From contig NZ_WVVW01000001.1 of the NCBI RefSeq assembly GCF_009857815.1, positions 868,001-932,000 on the forward strand: a stretch of DNA of 64,000 nucleotides, given 5' to 3'. The stretch comes from Pseudomaricurvus sp. HS19 (GTDB lineage: Bacteria > Pseudomonadota > Gammaproteobacteria > Pseudomonadales > Cellvibrionaceae). Position 1 is the first letter of the stretch. Each line of letters opens with the position of its first letter. This document shows, one piece after another, positions 27,084-35,985 of the stretch. The position numbers and the translations under genes were made by a program. The notes below the pieces were generated by a model that saw only the letters and a program-made list of their open reading frames with translations, searched no databases and was not told where the DNA came from.

Positions 27084-27548
27084 ATGCCAACCCCCACTAC
27101 CTTGCAATGGATCAGCAACCACGGCTTTGACGCAGACAACATCAACGCCCCGGGTCGCCACAATGACACTCCCCTGATGCTGGCTTGCCGACAGGGTGAG
27201 CACGACATCGCCAGCGACCTGATCAAGGCCGGCGCCAATGTCTTGCACCGCAATATGGACGGCACCGATGCCCTCTGGGCCTGTGTCGTCTCCGACAGCT
27301 TTGAGCTGGCAACAGAACTGCTCGCCGCCGGAGCCGATATCAACAACCAGAACGATAACGGGGCCAGTGTACTGATGTACGCCTCCTCTGCGGGCAAGGA
27401 CCGCTGGGTCAGTTTTTTGTTGCAACAAGGCGCGGATACCCGCCTGAAATCGCTGGACGATTTTTCTGCACTGGAGCTGGCCAGCACCATTGGTTGCCTG
27501 CGGCTGCTGAAAGCCGCAACACGGGATCTGTCGGCGCAGGCATCCTGA
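27084..27548 (+). CDS. Ankyrin-repeat protein, nif-associated
   Basis: 154 aa. Three to four ankyrin repeats: RHNDTPLMLACRQGEHDIAS, MDGTDALWACVVSDSFELAT, DNGASVLMYASSAGKDRWVS and LDDFSALELASTIGCLRLL. No signal peptide. It starts 12 nt after the NifX-like gene with a AAAGGAA ribosome-binding site, so the pair is co-transcribed. Ankyrin proteins occur in Azotobacter-type nif clusters, with no known biochemical role to my knowledge. Confidence 0.88.
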   Translation: MPTPTTLQWISNHGFDADNINAPGRHNDTPLMLACRQGEHDIASDLIKAGANVLHRNMDGTDALWACVVSDSFELATELLAAGADINNQNDNGASVLMYASSAGKDRWVSFLLQQGADTRLKSLDDFSALELASTIGCLRLLKAATRDLSAQAS

Positions 27549-27563
27549 ACCCGCACCCGCCCG

Positions 27564-27591
27564 CCGTTTGCGAAGAGTCTGTTCGCAACGG
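27564..27591 (+). terminator. Hairpin after the ankyrin gene
   Basis: CCGTTTGCGAA paired with TTCGCAACGG (one bulge), 16 bp after the stop. No long U tract. The remaining 180 bases to the next gene show nothing else. Confidence 0.45.
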
Positions 27592-27770
27592 CGTGCGCGG
27601 CGCCACTTTTATCGCGAGGTGCCCTGTGCTACGCCGCAGAAATATCGCCTCCCCCCATGGCGTTGAGCCAACTTCCTCCGTATCCTGAGTTTCCCCGGAC
27701 CAATGACTAACGGCTGACGCAACCAGCCCCCTGTCCGCCTCTTGCATAACCTGCCCCCGGAGCCCTGACG

Positions 27771-28031
27771 ATGGATAAAATCGAATTTTCCAGAGAAGAA
27801 AGGGAGATCATGATCCAGAAGGTCAAATTCTACTTTCGGGAAGAGATGCATCAGGAGATTGGCAACTTTGACGCTGAATTTCTTATCGATTTCTTTGCGG
27901 GGGAGATGGGCGGCTTTTTCTACAACCGGGGCCTGTACGACGCCGAAACCATGATCTCGGAAAAAGTATCCGAGATATCCGATCTGCTGCTGCAGCTGGA
28001 AAAGCCGGTTTCAATCGGCAACAAGACCTGA
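27771..28031 (+). CDS. DUF2164 family protein
   Basis: 86 aa. It matches the small DUF2164 family: KIEFSREEREIMIQKVKFYF, the DFFAGEMGGFFYNRGLYDA block and the C-terminal helix ISDLLLQLEKPV. Cytoplasmic, function unknown. It stands alone between the ankyrin gene and the oxidoreductase; no nif promoter is visible, so it may be an unrelated resident gene. Confidence 0.85.
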   Translation: MDKIEFSREEREIMIQKVKFYFREEMHQEIGNFDAEFLIDFFAGEMGGFFYNRGLYDAETMISEKVSEISDLLLQLEKPVSIGNKT

Positions 28032-28166
28032 ATTTGAATTAACCGCAATCTGGTCCTACATTTCCTGTCAGGCCCTGCTGTTACAACCATGCGGCACTTC
28101 AACTGCCGCGGAGGCACAGCCAGGTCCTGCCCATTCCGTCCCCTTCAGCTTCCGAGGTATGCCAGT

Positions 28167-29162
28167 ATGAACAGCCAGCAGATCCATCTGGTCTCACGCC
28201 CTGCAGGGGTACCATCACAGGCGAATTTCAAGCTGGTCGAAGTGGCATTGCCTGACCTGAAAGACGGCGAAGTACTGGTGAAAAACACCTGGATGTCGGT
28301 CGACCCCTATATGCGGACGCGCATGATTGACCGCAAATCCTATATCCCGCCGTTCGAGCTGAATGCCGTGATGGATGGTGGCGCCATCGGCGAAGTGGTG
28401 GAGTCCCGCAACCCGAGGTTTCCCGTCGGTGCCAAAATCAGCCATATCAGTGGCTGGCGTACCGCCTTTATCAGCGACGGCCAGGATTTCACCCTACTGC
28501 CGGATGTGCCCCTGCCCGACCAGTATTTCCTTGGGGTAATGGGCATGACAGGCTTAACCGCCTGGGTCGGGCTTATCAAAGTGGCGCATCTGAAACCCAC
28601 CGATACGGTGTTTGTGTCAGCAGCCTCCGGTGCTGTCGGCAGTGTGGCCTGCCAGATCGCCAAACTCTGCGGCTGCCGCGTGATTGGCTCGGTCGGGTCT
28701 GACGAAAAGGCCGAACTGGTCAAATCCATGGGGGTCGATGCGGTGATCAACTACAACAAGGTGGACGACCTAACCCAGGCGCTGCAGGCTGCGGCGCCGG
28801 AGGGAATCGATGTCTATTTCGAGAACGTGGGTGGCGACCATCTGCAGGCGGCATTAAATGTGATGAACGACTACGGCCGTATTCCGGTGTGCGGCATGAT
28901 CGCTGATTACAACGCCGATACGCCCCAGCCTGGCCCCACCAACCTGTTGTTCATCACTATGAAAAAGCTGACCCTGCAGGGCTTTATCGTGATGGATTAT
29001 TTTGATCAGTTCGAGGAGTTTGCCAGCCAGATGGCGCCCTGGATTGCCGAGGGAAAGGTGAAATCCGAAGAGACAGTTTATGAGGGTATCGATCACGCCG
29101 TCGACGCATTTCTTGGTCTGTTCGACGGTAAAAACAGGGGCAAGATGCTGGTCAAGCTTTAA
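28167..29162 (+). CDS. NADP-dependent oxidoreductase, MDR family (leukotriene B4 dehydrogenase-like)
   Basis: 331 aa from the ATG at 28167; the in-frame upstream extension is not family-like. Zinc-free medium-chain reductase with VKNTWMSVDPYMRTRM and the Rossmann SAASGAVGSVACQIAKLCGC (about 150-170), then YFENVGGDHLQAALNVMNDY. It reduces alpha,beta-unsaturated carbonyls with NADPH. Convergent with the LRV gene. It is likely unrelated to nitrogen fixation. Confidence 0.92.
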   Translation: MNSQQIHLVSRPAGVPSQANFKLVEVALPDLKDGEVLVKNTWMSVDPYMRTRMIDRKSYIPPFELNAVMDGGAIGEVVESRNPRFPVGAKISHISGWRTAFISDGQDFTLLPDVPLPDQYFLGVMGMTGLTAWVGLIKVAHLKPTDTVFVSAASGAVGSVACQIAKLCGCRVIGSVGSDEKAELVKSMGVDAVINYNKVDDLTQALQAAAPEGIDVYFENVGGDHLQAALNVMNDYGRIPVCGMIADYNADTPQPGPTNLLFITMKKLTLQGFIVMDYFDQFEEFASQMAPWIAEGKVKSEETVYEGIDHAVDAFLGLFDGKNRGKMLVKL

Positions 29163-29181
29163 CCCGCGGGGTTAACTGCTC

Positions 29182-29931
29182 TCAAACCTCTTCCCGCAAC
29201 CGCTGCTGCACCGCATCACGCACTTCCGGGTCCGAATCCTCCTGCAACGCGCACAGTGCCTCCAGCGGGGCATTCATGACTGCCGTGAGCCGGACCGTCC
29301 AATCCTCATCCTGCAACAACGGCACCACCGAAGGACCCTCCAGGCGATCGGCAACAATGCGCCGCACTTCCGGTTCGGGGTCGTAGATCATCAACGCCAG
29401 GGTCTCTTCCGGCAGCCGGCGGGCCACAAACTTGCGAACCTGACGATCTTCATCACGGATAAAGCGGAACAGACGGCCTGGGGGCACGCGTTGAGCTACG
29501 TAGGCTCGCACCAGATAGTCGGAATCCGTAGCCAAACGCTCCAGCTGATCCACCGGCAGGCGGTCAGCCACGGTAATACGAACCTCCCGATCCTCATCGT
29601 TGATGAGTTCAATCAGACGTTCCCGCGGCAGGCGGTAGGCTACGGCGCGGCGCACGGCCTCATCGGGATCACGGATCAGCTCGTCCAGCTTCTCCACCGG
29701 CAGGTAGCGGGCAGAGATGGCGCGACGCTCCCAGAAGCTGTCGGCAATATAGTCCACCGCCAGCTCCGGATTACGACGAAAGAAACGGTCGATCTGGCGA
29801 CCACTGTCAACGGCAACACAGGCGTCACCGGGTACACACCGACCTGTCGGCAACAGATCCACACTGAAGCGGCAGGCCAGACAATCGGCGCGTGGCGTCA
29901 GGTCACCATCGCAGTAGTCGTCGCGACTCAT
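29182..29931 (-). CDS. LRV protein with N-terminal [4Fe-4S] cluster
   Basis: 249 aa. The N-terminal domain has five Cys (C7, C17, C20, C32, C38) that fit the 4Fe-4S cluster of the Azotobacter LRV protein. From about 45 the leucine-rich-variant repeats of about 24 residues follow, e.g. VRRAVAYRLPRERLIELIND and VRITVADRLPVDQLERLATD, seven in total. Found next to nifH-type clusters; proposed to be a redox-sensitive protein-interaction solenoid. It lies after the nifY-linked gene with a 15-bp repeat in the gap. Confidence 0.92.
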   Translation of the reverse strand: MSRDDYCDGDLTPRADCLACRFSVDLLPTGRCVPGDACVAVDSGRQIDRFFRRNPELAVDYIADSFWERRAISARYLPVEKLDELIRDPDEAVRRAVAYRLPRERLIELINDEDREVRITVADRLPVDQLERLATDSDYLVRAYVAQRVPPGRLFRFIRDEDRQVRKFVARRLPEETLALMIYDPEPEVRRIVADRLEGPSVVPLLQDEDWTVRLTAVMNAPLEALCALQEDSDPEVRDAVQQRLREEV

Positions 29932-29963
29932 AATCCAGGTCCGTACATCACATTTCGGTACAC

Positions 29964-30022
29964 AAGAGCCCTATAAACAGGAGCCCTATCATCAAGAGTC
30001 CCATAGCCAAAAGCCCCTTGGA
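29964..30022 (-). repeat. Four degenerate 15-bp tandem repeats
   Basis: Units AAGAGCCCTATAAAC, AGGAGCCCTATCATC, AAGAGTCCCATAGCC and AAAAGCCCCTTGGAT (plus strand) follow without gap between the stop of the small nifY-linked gene and the LRV gene. The period is five codons: read on from the upstream gene's stop on the minus strand they give a hydrophobic stretch with GLL every five residues. Confidence 0.75.
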
Positions 30023-30295
30023 TTACTCCTCAATCACTTCCGCCAGTACCAGTCCGGAAGCCAATTCCGGATCGGGGGTCAGTGTCGAGCAGTGGTCAGC
30101 AGAGCTGACCAGGTAGACATTAAAGCCTTCGCAGCTTTTAAACGGCCTTGAAGCATTCATGTCGTCATCCATGCAGTAGGTGAAGTGAGTGTCGTCGTAC
30201 GTCTGACGCAGCATGGCGACACAGCTTTCATCCAGTCCCCGCTGACTCACCAGCGAAACAATTTCGTCAATCCGGGCCTCGTTGAGCATACTCAC
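30023..30295 (-). CDS. Small nif-associated protein (DUF6129-like)
   Basis: 90 aa. It follows nifY with a four-base overlap (ATGA), so the two are translationally coupled. The sequence is acidic with an N-terminal helix (NEARIDEIVSLVSQRGLDES) and C39-type FTYCMDDDMN, C53 and C67. It resembles the small conserved protein after nifY in Azotobacter. No function known. It may start at the second ATG two codons on. Confidence 0.8.
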   Translation of the reverse strand: MSMLNEARIDEIVSLVSQRGLDESCVAMLRQTYDDTHFTYCMDDDMNASRPFKSCEGFNVYLVSSADHCSTLTPDPELASGLVLAEVIEE

Positions 30296-31005
30296 ACCTC
30301 TTCTTCCAGCTCGTCTTCCGCTTCTTCACTCAGGGATGGCACCAGGCCCATGGCCTTCGCCAGCCACGGTGGTGGCGTACCACCCAATACCCGTTGCAAA
30401 TCGGCCATCATCTCTGGCGCTGGTCTGGCCTGTGGCAACTTCATGGGGTGCAACCCGGCGCGAACAACTTTAGCCACCGCCGGCCCACCGATGGAGGAGG
30501 TGCACAGCACATGACAGTCCGCAATCAGGTCTGCACGCGCCTTGTTCTTGTCCGCTTCAGGGTCAATGGCCGGTACACTGCGGATATCAATCAGACGCAC
30601 CTCTTCCGCTGAAACCTGGTAAACTAGGAAACGGGTACAGGAGCCGAAATGACCATCAATCTGGTCACCACGATTGGAGCTGCAGGCGATACGAATGGAG
30701 GCAGGCATATCGCCATCCTCGTAGTCGAGGATTTCCGGCAGGGGTTCGGCAGCCAGTTCAAAGCCCCGTCCCTTGAGGTAGTTGACGGCTTTCTTGAGCT
30801 GCTCGTCGGTGGCATTTTCCAGCTGTCCATTGGCAGCGGCCAGCAACCGTGCCTTACGCAGCTTGGACAGTTTCGCCAGTGTCAGCGGCGCTCCCAGAGC
30901 CTGCAGCAGGATCTTGAGGAGCAAACCGGCGTTGGTATCGGGCAACTCGCGGGCAGCGAGACCCACCCGCAAGGCGACATCTTCGCTAATTGGAGCTGCA
31001 CTCAT
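30292..31005 (-). CDS. nifY: NifY, apo-dinitrogenase-binding/cofactor-insertion protein
   Basis: 237 aa from the ATG at 31005, one base after the nifT stop. The N-terminal helical domain (about 10-90, with KILLQALGAPLTLAKLSKL) is the apo-NifDK-binding part. The C-terminal NifX-like domain starts ASIRIACSSNRGDQIDGHFG and includes FLVYQVS and CHVLCTSSIGGPAVAKVV. It ends with a very acidic tail (SLSEEAEDELEEEV). It holds apo-dinitrogenase open for FeMo-co insertion. Part of nifHDKTY. Confidence 0.93.
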   Translation of the reverse strand: MSAAPISEDVALRVGLAARELPDTNAGLLLKILLQALGAPLTLAKLSKLRKARLLAAANGQLENATDEQLKKAVNYLKGRGFELAAEPLPEILDYEDGDMPASIRIACSSNRGDQIDGHFGSCTRFLVYQVSAEEVRLIDIRSVPAIDPEADKNKARADLIADCHVLCTSSIGGPAVAKVVRAGLHPMKLPQARPAPEMMADLQRVLGGTPPPWLAKAMGLVPSLSEEAEDELEEEV

Positions 31006-31006
31006 G

Positions 31007-31228
31007 TCACCCCTCCCCGGCCCGCTTGGCCCGCAGGGTGATGGGCAGCCGTGGTGGTTCTGACAGAGGCTCGATGTAATAGGCGGAGCCATCAGCCAGG
31101 GTGAACTCACCACCCCATTTGTCTTCACTGTCGTGCTCGATTGCGACGACGGTCTCCTCCAGGTCCTTTTTGGGCACGTAGAGGGTCATCTTGCCGGCCT
31201 GGTCTTTGCGTATCATCACGCTGGGCAT
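31007..31228 (-). CDS. nifT: NifT/FixU small protein
   Basis: 73 aa. It starts MPSVMIRKDQAGKMTLYVPK with the family motif EDKWGGEFTLADGSAYYIEP. The ATG at 31228 is preferred to an in-frame GTG at 31234: its CAGGAG ribosome-binding site is at a better distance. The role is unknown although it is conserved after nifK. It lies 115 bp after nifK, with a hairpin at 31303-31325 between. Confidence 0.94.
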   Translation of the reverse strand: MPSVMIRKDQAGKMTLYVPKKDLEETVVAIEHDSEDKWGGEFTLADGSAYYIEPLSEPPRLPITLRAKRAGEG

Positions 31229-31302
31229 TGTCACTTACTCCTGGGTTACGGATTGGTGCAGTTGCGCACCCGTGCAAATACAGAAACGACTGCAACCCGC
31301 AG

Positions 31303-31325
31303 CCACCACCCTTATGGGGTGATGG
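31303..31325 (-). terminator. Hairpin after nifK
   Basis: CCACCACCC and GGGTGATGG pair with one mismatch around a five-base loop, about 20 bp past the nifK stop. It may dampen transcription into nifT-nifY or protect the nifHDK 3' end. Confidence 0.45.
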
Positions 31326-31343
31326 AGCAGGTTGACAGGACTA

Positions 31344-32924
31344 TTAACGTACGAGGTCGTAGTTATAGTCAGTGGTCTGCATGCCACGGGTCTTGTTATC
31401 CAGGTGCTCAAGCTCGGTGTTCACCAGAGTGGTGAGCATCTGCATGGCACCCTCGTAACCGAGAGTAGTAGCGCGGTGCAGGTGGTGACGGTCAAAGATT
31501 GGGAAGCCGATACGGATCAGCGGCACTTCGAACTCTTCACCCTTGTACAGCGTGTCACGCTGGATAAACTTGCCGTAGGAGTTACCGATCATGTAATCAG
31601 GCTTGTCGGTAAACACCAGAGAGCGCATGTGCCACAGATCCTTACCGATGTGCACAGTGCTGTTGGCACCGTATGGGCTCTCGGCCAGGATGGCATTCAT
31701 GGCTTTCTGCCAACGCTTGTTGGCGTTGTTGGCAAGAATGTGGATAGGCTCACAACCCAGCTCCAGCAGGAACTTGGTCATACCCATAACGAAGTCAGGG
31801 TCGCCCCACAATGCGTAACGCTTGCCGTGCAGCCAGGCGTGGGAGTCGGTCATCATATCAACCAGACGGCCGCGCTCTTTCGCCAGCGACTCAGGGATCT
31901 CCTGACCGGTGATCTTGGCAATGCTCATCAGGAAGTTATCAGTCCACTCCAGACCCATTGGGATATTGAAGTCTTTCTCGCCAGGAGCTTCGTGGTTCCA
32001 GGTGTTCTTGACGAACTTGAGGCTCTTGGTGGACTGCCATGGCTGCAGGAAGATGGTGTTCAGCGCGTTTGGCGCATCCTTCACTTCATCCATGGTGGTA
32101 CCGCCGGCGTACATGCGGAAGTGACCGTCAGCCGGGGTATCCAGAACTTCTTCAGGATCGGCCAGCATGGTGTAATCCACATCCATTTCAGCCAGCATGC
32201 GCTTGATGACGCGGTAGTTACCCAGGTAGGTCTCGAAACCGGGAACGATGTTTACCTTACCGTTGCTGCCAACCTCTTTGTCTTCCATGAAGTTAAGAGT
32301 GAAGTAACGGATGATACCTTCGAACATGTTGTCCCAACCGGTAGTGTGGCTGCCCACAAAGCTTGGGGTATGTGCAAAAGGTACGGGGTAGTCGTCAGGT
32401 ACGTGACCTTCTTTCTTGGAGTTGTTGATGAACGCGTTGAGGTCGTCACCAATAACTTCAGCCATACAGGTAGTCGATACAGCAATCATGTCCGGCTTGT
32501 AAGTCGCCTTACAGTTTTCCAGGCCGTCCATCATGTTCTTCTGACCACCGAATACAGCGGCGTCCTCGGTCATGGAGTCAGACACACAGGAGATTGGCTC
32601 CTTGAAGTGACGGTTGAAGTAGGTACGGAAGTACGCCACACAACCCTGACTGCCGTGAACGTAAGGCATGGTGTTTTTGAAGCCCAGGGAGCAGAGTACG
32701 GCGCCCAGTGGCTGACAGGCCTTGGCTGGGTTAACGGTCAGGGCTTCACGCTCGAAGTTGAGGTCCTGGTACTCCTGGGTGGTGGTCCACATGAACACTT
32801 CGTCGATCTTTTCCTGAGGATGCTTCTCTTCGAAGTTGTCACGCTTGTTACTAAGCATATCCTTGTAGTCCTGATCACGGAACAACGGATAGCTGGGCTT
32901 AATGTTGTCAACTGACTGACTCAT
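31344..32924 (-). CDS. nifK: NifK, MoFe protein beta subunit
   Basis: 526 aa. P-cluster ligands C70 (NPAKACQPLGAV), C95 (GSQGCVAYF) and C153 (STTCMAEVIGDD) are at the Azotobacter positions. It pairs with NifD to form the alpha2beta2 dinitrogenase that reduces N2. It starts MSQSVDNIKPSYPLFRD, with a GGAGGAAC ribosome-binding site. Codon use is strongly biased, as in a highly expressed gene. It follows nifD after 97 bp with a small GC-rich hairpin. Confidence 0.98.
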   Translation of the reverse strand: MSQSVDNIKPSYPLFRDQDYKDMLSNKRDNFEEKHPQEKIDEVFMWTTTQEYQDLNFEREALTVNPAKACQPLGAVLCSLGFKNTMPYVHGSQGCVAYFRTYFNRHFKEPISCVSDSMTEDAAVFGGQKNMMDGLENCKATYKPDMIAVSTTCMAEVIGDDLNAFINNSKKEGHVPDDYPVPFAHTPSFVGSHTTGWDNMFEGIIRYFTLNFMEDKEVGSNGKVNIVPGFETYLGNYRVIKRMLAEMDVDYTMLADPEEVLDTPADGHFRMYAGGTTMDEVKDAPNALNTIFLQPWQSTKSLKFVKNTWNHEAPGEKDFNIPMGLEWTDNFLMSIAKITGQEIPESLAKERGRLVDMMTDSHAWLHGKRYALWGDPDFVMGMTKFLLELGCEPIHILANNANKRWQKAMNAILAESPYGANSTVHIGKDLWHMRSLVFTDKPDYMIGNSYGKFIQRDTLYKGEEFEVPLIRIGFPIFDRHHLHRATTLGYEGAMQMLTTLVNTELEHLDNKTRGMQTTDYNYDLVR

Positions 32925-33021
32925 GATAGTTCCTCCTCCCGCGCCACTAATCTGTGGTCCGGCGGGTTGCGGTTAAGAATGGCGGGCCGGAACCCGCCTT
33001 TAATACCAGTTAGCTCTGAAC

Positions 33022-34503
33022 TCAGGCGCTCGCAGCAACAGCGTCGGCACTTTCAGCAGTTTGCTTCCAGGGGGCCTGCAGCTTGTTCCAGCAAGGGTTG
33101 TTCAGGGTCATGTCCATATCGCGGGCGAAGATGGCGAAACCATCGAAGCCGTGGTAAGGACCGGAGTAATCCCAGGAGTGCATCTGACGGAAGGGAATAC
33201 CCATTTTCTGGAAAATGTACTTCTCTTTAATACCGGAACCGATCAGGTCAGGCTTGAGCGCTTTAACAAACTCTTCGAACTCATAGCCGGTGACATCATC
33301 GTACAGCAGAGTCGCATCGCCCATCTCTTTCAGGGTGCGATCGTAGTCGTCGTTGTGGCCGAACTCGTAACCGGTACCGATTACTTCCATGCCCAGATCT
33401 TCGTAAGCGCCGATCACGTGACGTGGACGCAGACCACCGATGTAGAGCATGACTTTCTTGCCTTCCAGACGAGGACGGAACTTGGCGATAACCTCATCCC
33501 ACTCTGGCTTGTACTTGGCGATAACTTCTTCGCACTTGGCCTGGATAGTCTCATCGAAGTGTGCAGCGATCTTACGCAGGGACTCGATGGTCTTGGTTGG
33601 GCCAAAGAAGTTGTACTCCATCCATGGAATCTGATACTTCTCTTCCATGTGACGGGAGATGTAGTTCATGGAGCGGTAGCAGTGAACCAGGTTCAGCTTA
33701 ACCTTTGGAGTCAGCTCCATCTCGGAGATGGTACCGTCACCAGACCATTGAGCTACACAGCGCAGGCCCATCTCTTCCAGCAGGATACGGGAAGACCAGG
33801 CGTCACCACCGATGTTGTAGTCACCGATGATAGCCACGTCGTAAGGAGTGGTTTCAAAGGTGTCGTCCTCGTCGCGGGCGCTCAGCACCCAGTCGCGAAC
33901 GGCGTCGTTGGCAATGTGGTGACCCAGGGACTGGGACACACCGCGGAAACCTTCGCAGCGCACAGGTACAACAGTTTTGCCGTGCTCTTTGGTTTTGGCT
34001 TTGGCAACCGCTTCGATGTCATCACCAATCAGACCAATTGGACACTCTGACTGGATGGAAATGCCCTTGTTCAGAGGGAACAGGGTTTCAATCTCGTCGA
34101 TCAGTTTGGCCAGCTTTTTGTCGCCGCCAAATACAATGTCTTTTTCCTGGAAGTCAGACGTGAAGTTCATGGTCACGAACGCGTTTACACCAGTGGTACC
34201 GATGTAGTAGTTACGACGACCAGCACGGCTGTACTGTCCACAACCAACAGGGCCATGAGAGATATGGATCATATCTTTGATGGGACCCCATACCACACCC
34301 TTGGAACCTGCGTAGGCACAACCACGAATGGTCATCAGGCCTGGCAGGGACTTTTTGTTAGAGGTGATACATTTCTTGGACTGCTCCAGCTCTGGATCGT
34401 TGGGAGAAAGGTGCTTGGCACGGTTAGCCTTGGCTTTCTCCGGATAGACTTCGAGCACTTCCTGAATCAAGGATTCAACTTCATCTCGTGACATAGTGGC
34501 CAT
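33022..34503 (-). CDS. nifD: NifD, MoFe protein alpha subunit
   Basis: 493 aa from the ATG at 34503. P-cluster ligands C62, C88 and C154 are at the Azotobacter numbers, the FeMo-co Cys is in [11 protein letters not shown] and the FeMo-co His in [12 protein letters not shown]. All catalytic residues are intact, so this is a Mo-type enzyme. The start is preferred over upstream in-frame codons because of the GAGGAGG ribosome-binding site. It lies 121 bp after nifH; two strong hairpins occupy that gap. Confidence 0.98.
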   Translation of the reverse strand: MATMSRDEVESLIQEVLEVYPEKAKANRAKHLSPNDPELEQSKKCITSNKKSLPGLMTIRGCAYAGSKGVVWGPIKDMIHISHGPVGCGQYSRAGRRNYYIGTTGVNAFVTMNFTSDFQEKDIVFGGDKKLAKLIDEIETLFPLNKGISIQSECPIGLIGDDIEAVAKAKTKEHGKTVVPVRCEGFRGVSQSLGHHIANDAVRDWVLSARDEDDTFETTPYDVAIIGDYNIGGDAWSSRILLEEMGLRCVAQWSGDGTISEMELTPKVKLNLVHCYRSMNYISRHMEEKYQIPWMEYNFFGPTKTIESLRKIAAHFDETIQAKCEEVIAKYKPEWDEVIAKFRPRLEGKKVMLYIGGLRPRHVIGAYEDLGMEVIGTGYEFGHNDDYDRTLKEMGDATLLYDDVTGYEFEEFVKALKPDLIGSGIKEKYIFQKMGIPFRQMHSWDYSGPYHGFDGFAIFARDMDMTLNNPCWNKLQAPWKQTAESADAVAASA

Positions 34504-34546
34504 GGTGAGCCTCCTCTTGTAAACGGTTACGGGTCTCGGTACAGCT

Positions 34547-34601
34547 GGCAGGTACTGATGTACCTGCCGGGCTGCATCCGATAGGGCCAATCTGCCCTAT
34601 C
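34547..34601 (-). other. Two strong hairpins between nifH and nifD
   Basis: First stem GGCAGGTAC/GTACCTGCC with TGAT loop (34547-34568), second GATAGGGC/GCCCTATC (34580-34601). Neither is followed by U tracts. Such structures are known to protect the nifH 3' end and reduce nifDK transcript. Confidence 0.75.
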
Positions 34602-34624
34602 CCGATGTTCGGCTGTGTTTACAC

Positions 34625-35612
<988 letters not shown>

Positions 35613-35627
35613 TTCACGATCTACAGG

Positions 35628-35643
35628 TGCGAAACTTGTGCCA
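35628..35643 (-). promoter_or_regulatory. Sigma-54 promoter of nifHDKTY
   Basis: Minus-strand TGGCACAAGTTTCGCA: perfect -24 box, GC at -12, one change in TTGCA (TCGCA). It is 125 bp before the nifH start, with the NifA site 98 bp further upstream. Confidence 0.88.
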
Positions 35644-35740
35644 CTGCCAATACGACAAACTAACCAGCTGTTTTTAATAGCTTTTTTTGAATTTGTCGGA
35701 CAACAACAACAACCAACGGACACGACAAGTCGGGAGTAAA

Positions 35741-35756
35741 TGTCGTATAGCCCACA
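35741..35756. promoter_or_regulatory. NifA upstream activator site (nifH)
   Basis: TGTCGTATAGCCCACA fits TGT-N10-ACA; further TGTCG/CGACA half-sites flank it (about 35652-35730). Confidence 0.8.
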
Positions 35757-35768
35757 CGGAACCGGCGC

Positions 35769-35795
35769 AAAAACCCGACAAAGCGTCGGGTTTTT
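35769..35795. terminator. Bidirectional terminator between divergent nifH and SIR2-like genes
   Basis: AAAAACCCGAC, loop AAAGC, GTCGGGTTTTT: 11-bp perfect stem flanked by A and T runs on both sides, a classical intrinsic terminator in either direction. No recognised gene ends here. Confidence 0.85.
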
Positions 35796-35832
35796 AGTTT
35801 GGTTATCGAAACCAGGGAAGCTGCCGCTTTTT

Positions 35833-35848
35833 TGTCGCAAATCCGTCA
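35833..35848. promoter_or_regulatory. Imperfect NifA-type site (SIR2-like gene)
   Basis: TGTCGCAAATCCGTCA: TGT-N10-TCA, one mismatch, 83 bp before the rightward sigma-54 element. Confidence 0.5.
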
Positions 35849-35913
35849 AAAGCGCTGCCATATAGAGAAGACACTCACTTTTGTCGGCTTTGTCGCAAGG
35901 GGAATTATTGGGA

Positions 35914-35926
35914 AATCAATCAGTTA
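35914..35926 (+). promoter_or_regulatory. IHF-like site (SIR2-like gene)
   Basis: AATCAATCAGTTA, exact WATCAA-N4-TTR match, between the NifA-type site and the sigma-54 element. Confidence 0.6.
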
Positions 35927-35930
35927 GCGG

Positions 35931-35946
35931 TGGTGTGCTTTTTGCG
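35931..35946 (+). promoter_or_regulatory. Sigma-54 promoter of the SIR2-like gene
   Basis: TGGTGTGCTTTTTGCG: GG-N10-GC with TTTTTGC, 40 bp before the start codon at 35986. Confidence 0.8.
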
Positions 35947-35985
35947 ATCTGTACAGGGATAGCCACCAAAACCGGAGACACCACA

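Noticed and set aside
27771-29162. DUF2164 and MDR oxidoreductase genes as nif genes
   Set aside because: No nif-type promoter and both families are general; position alone is weak evidence.
29964-30022. 15-bp tandem repeats considered as CRISPR
   Set aside because: No spacers between units, unit too short and degenerate; no cas genes.
31332-32915. A 527-codon open frame on the plus strand
   Set aside because: It is antisense to nifK, whose residues are fully conserved; the frame is a codon-bias shadow.
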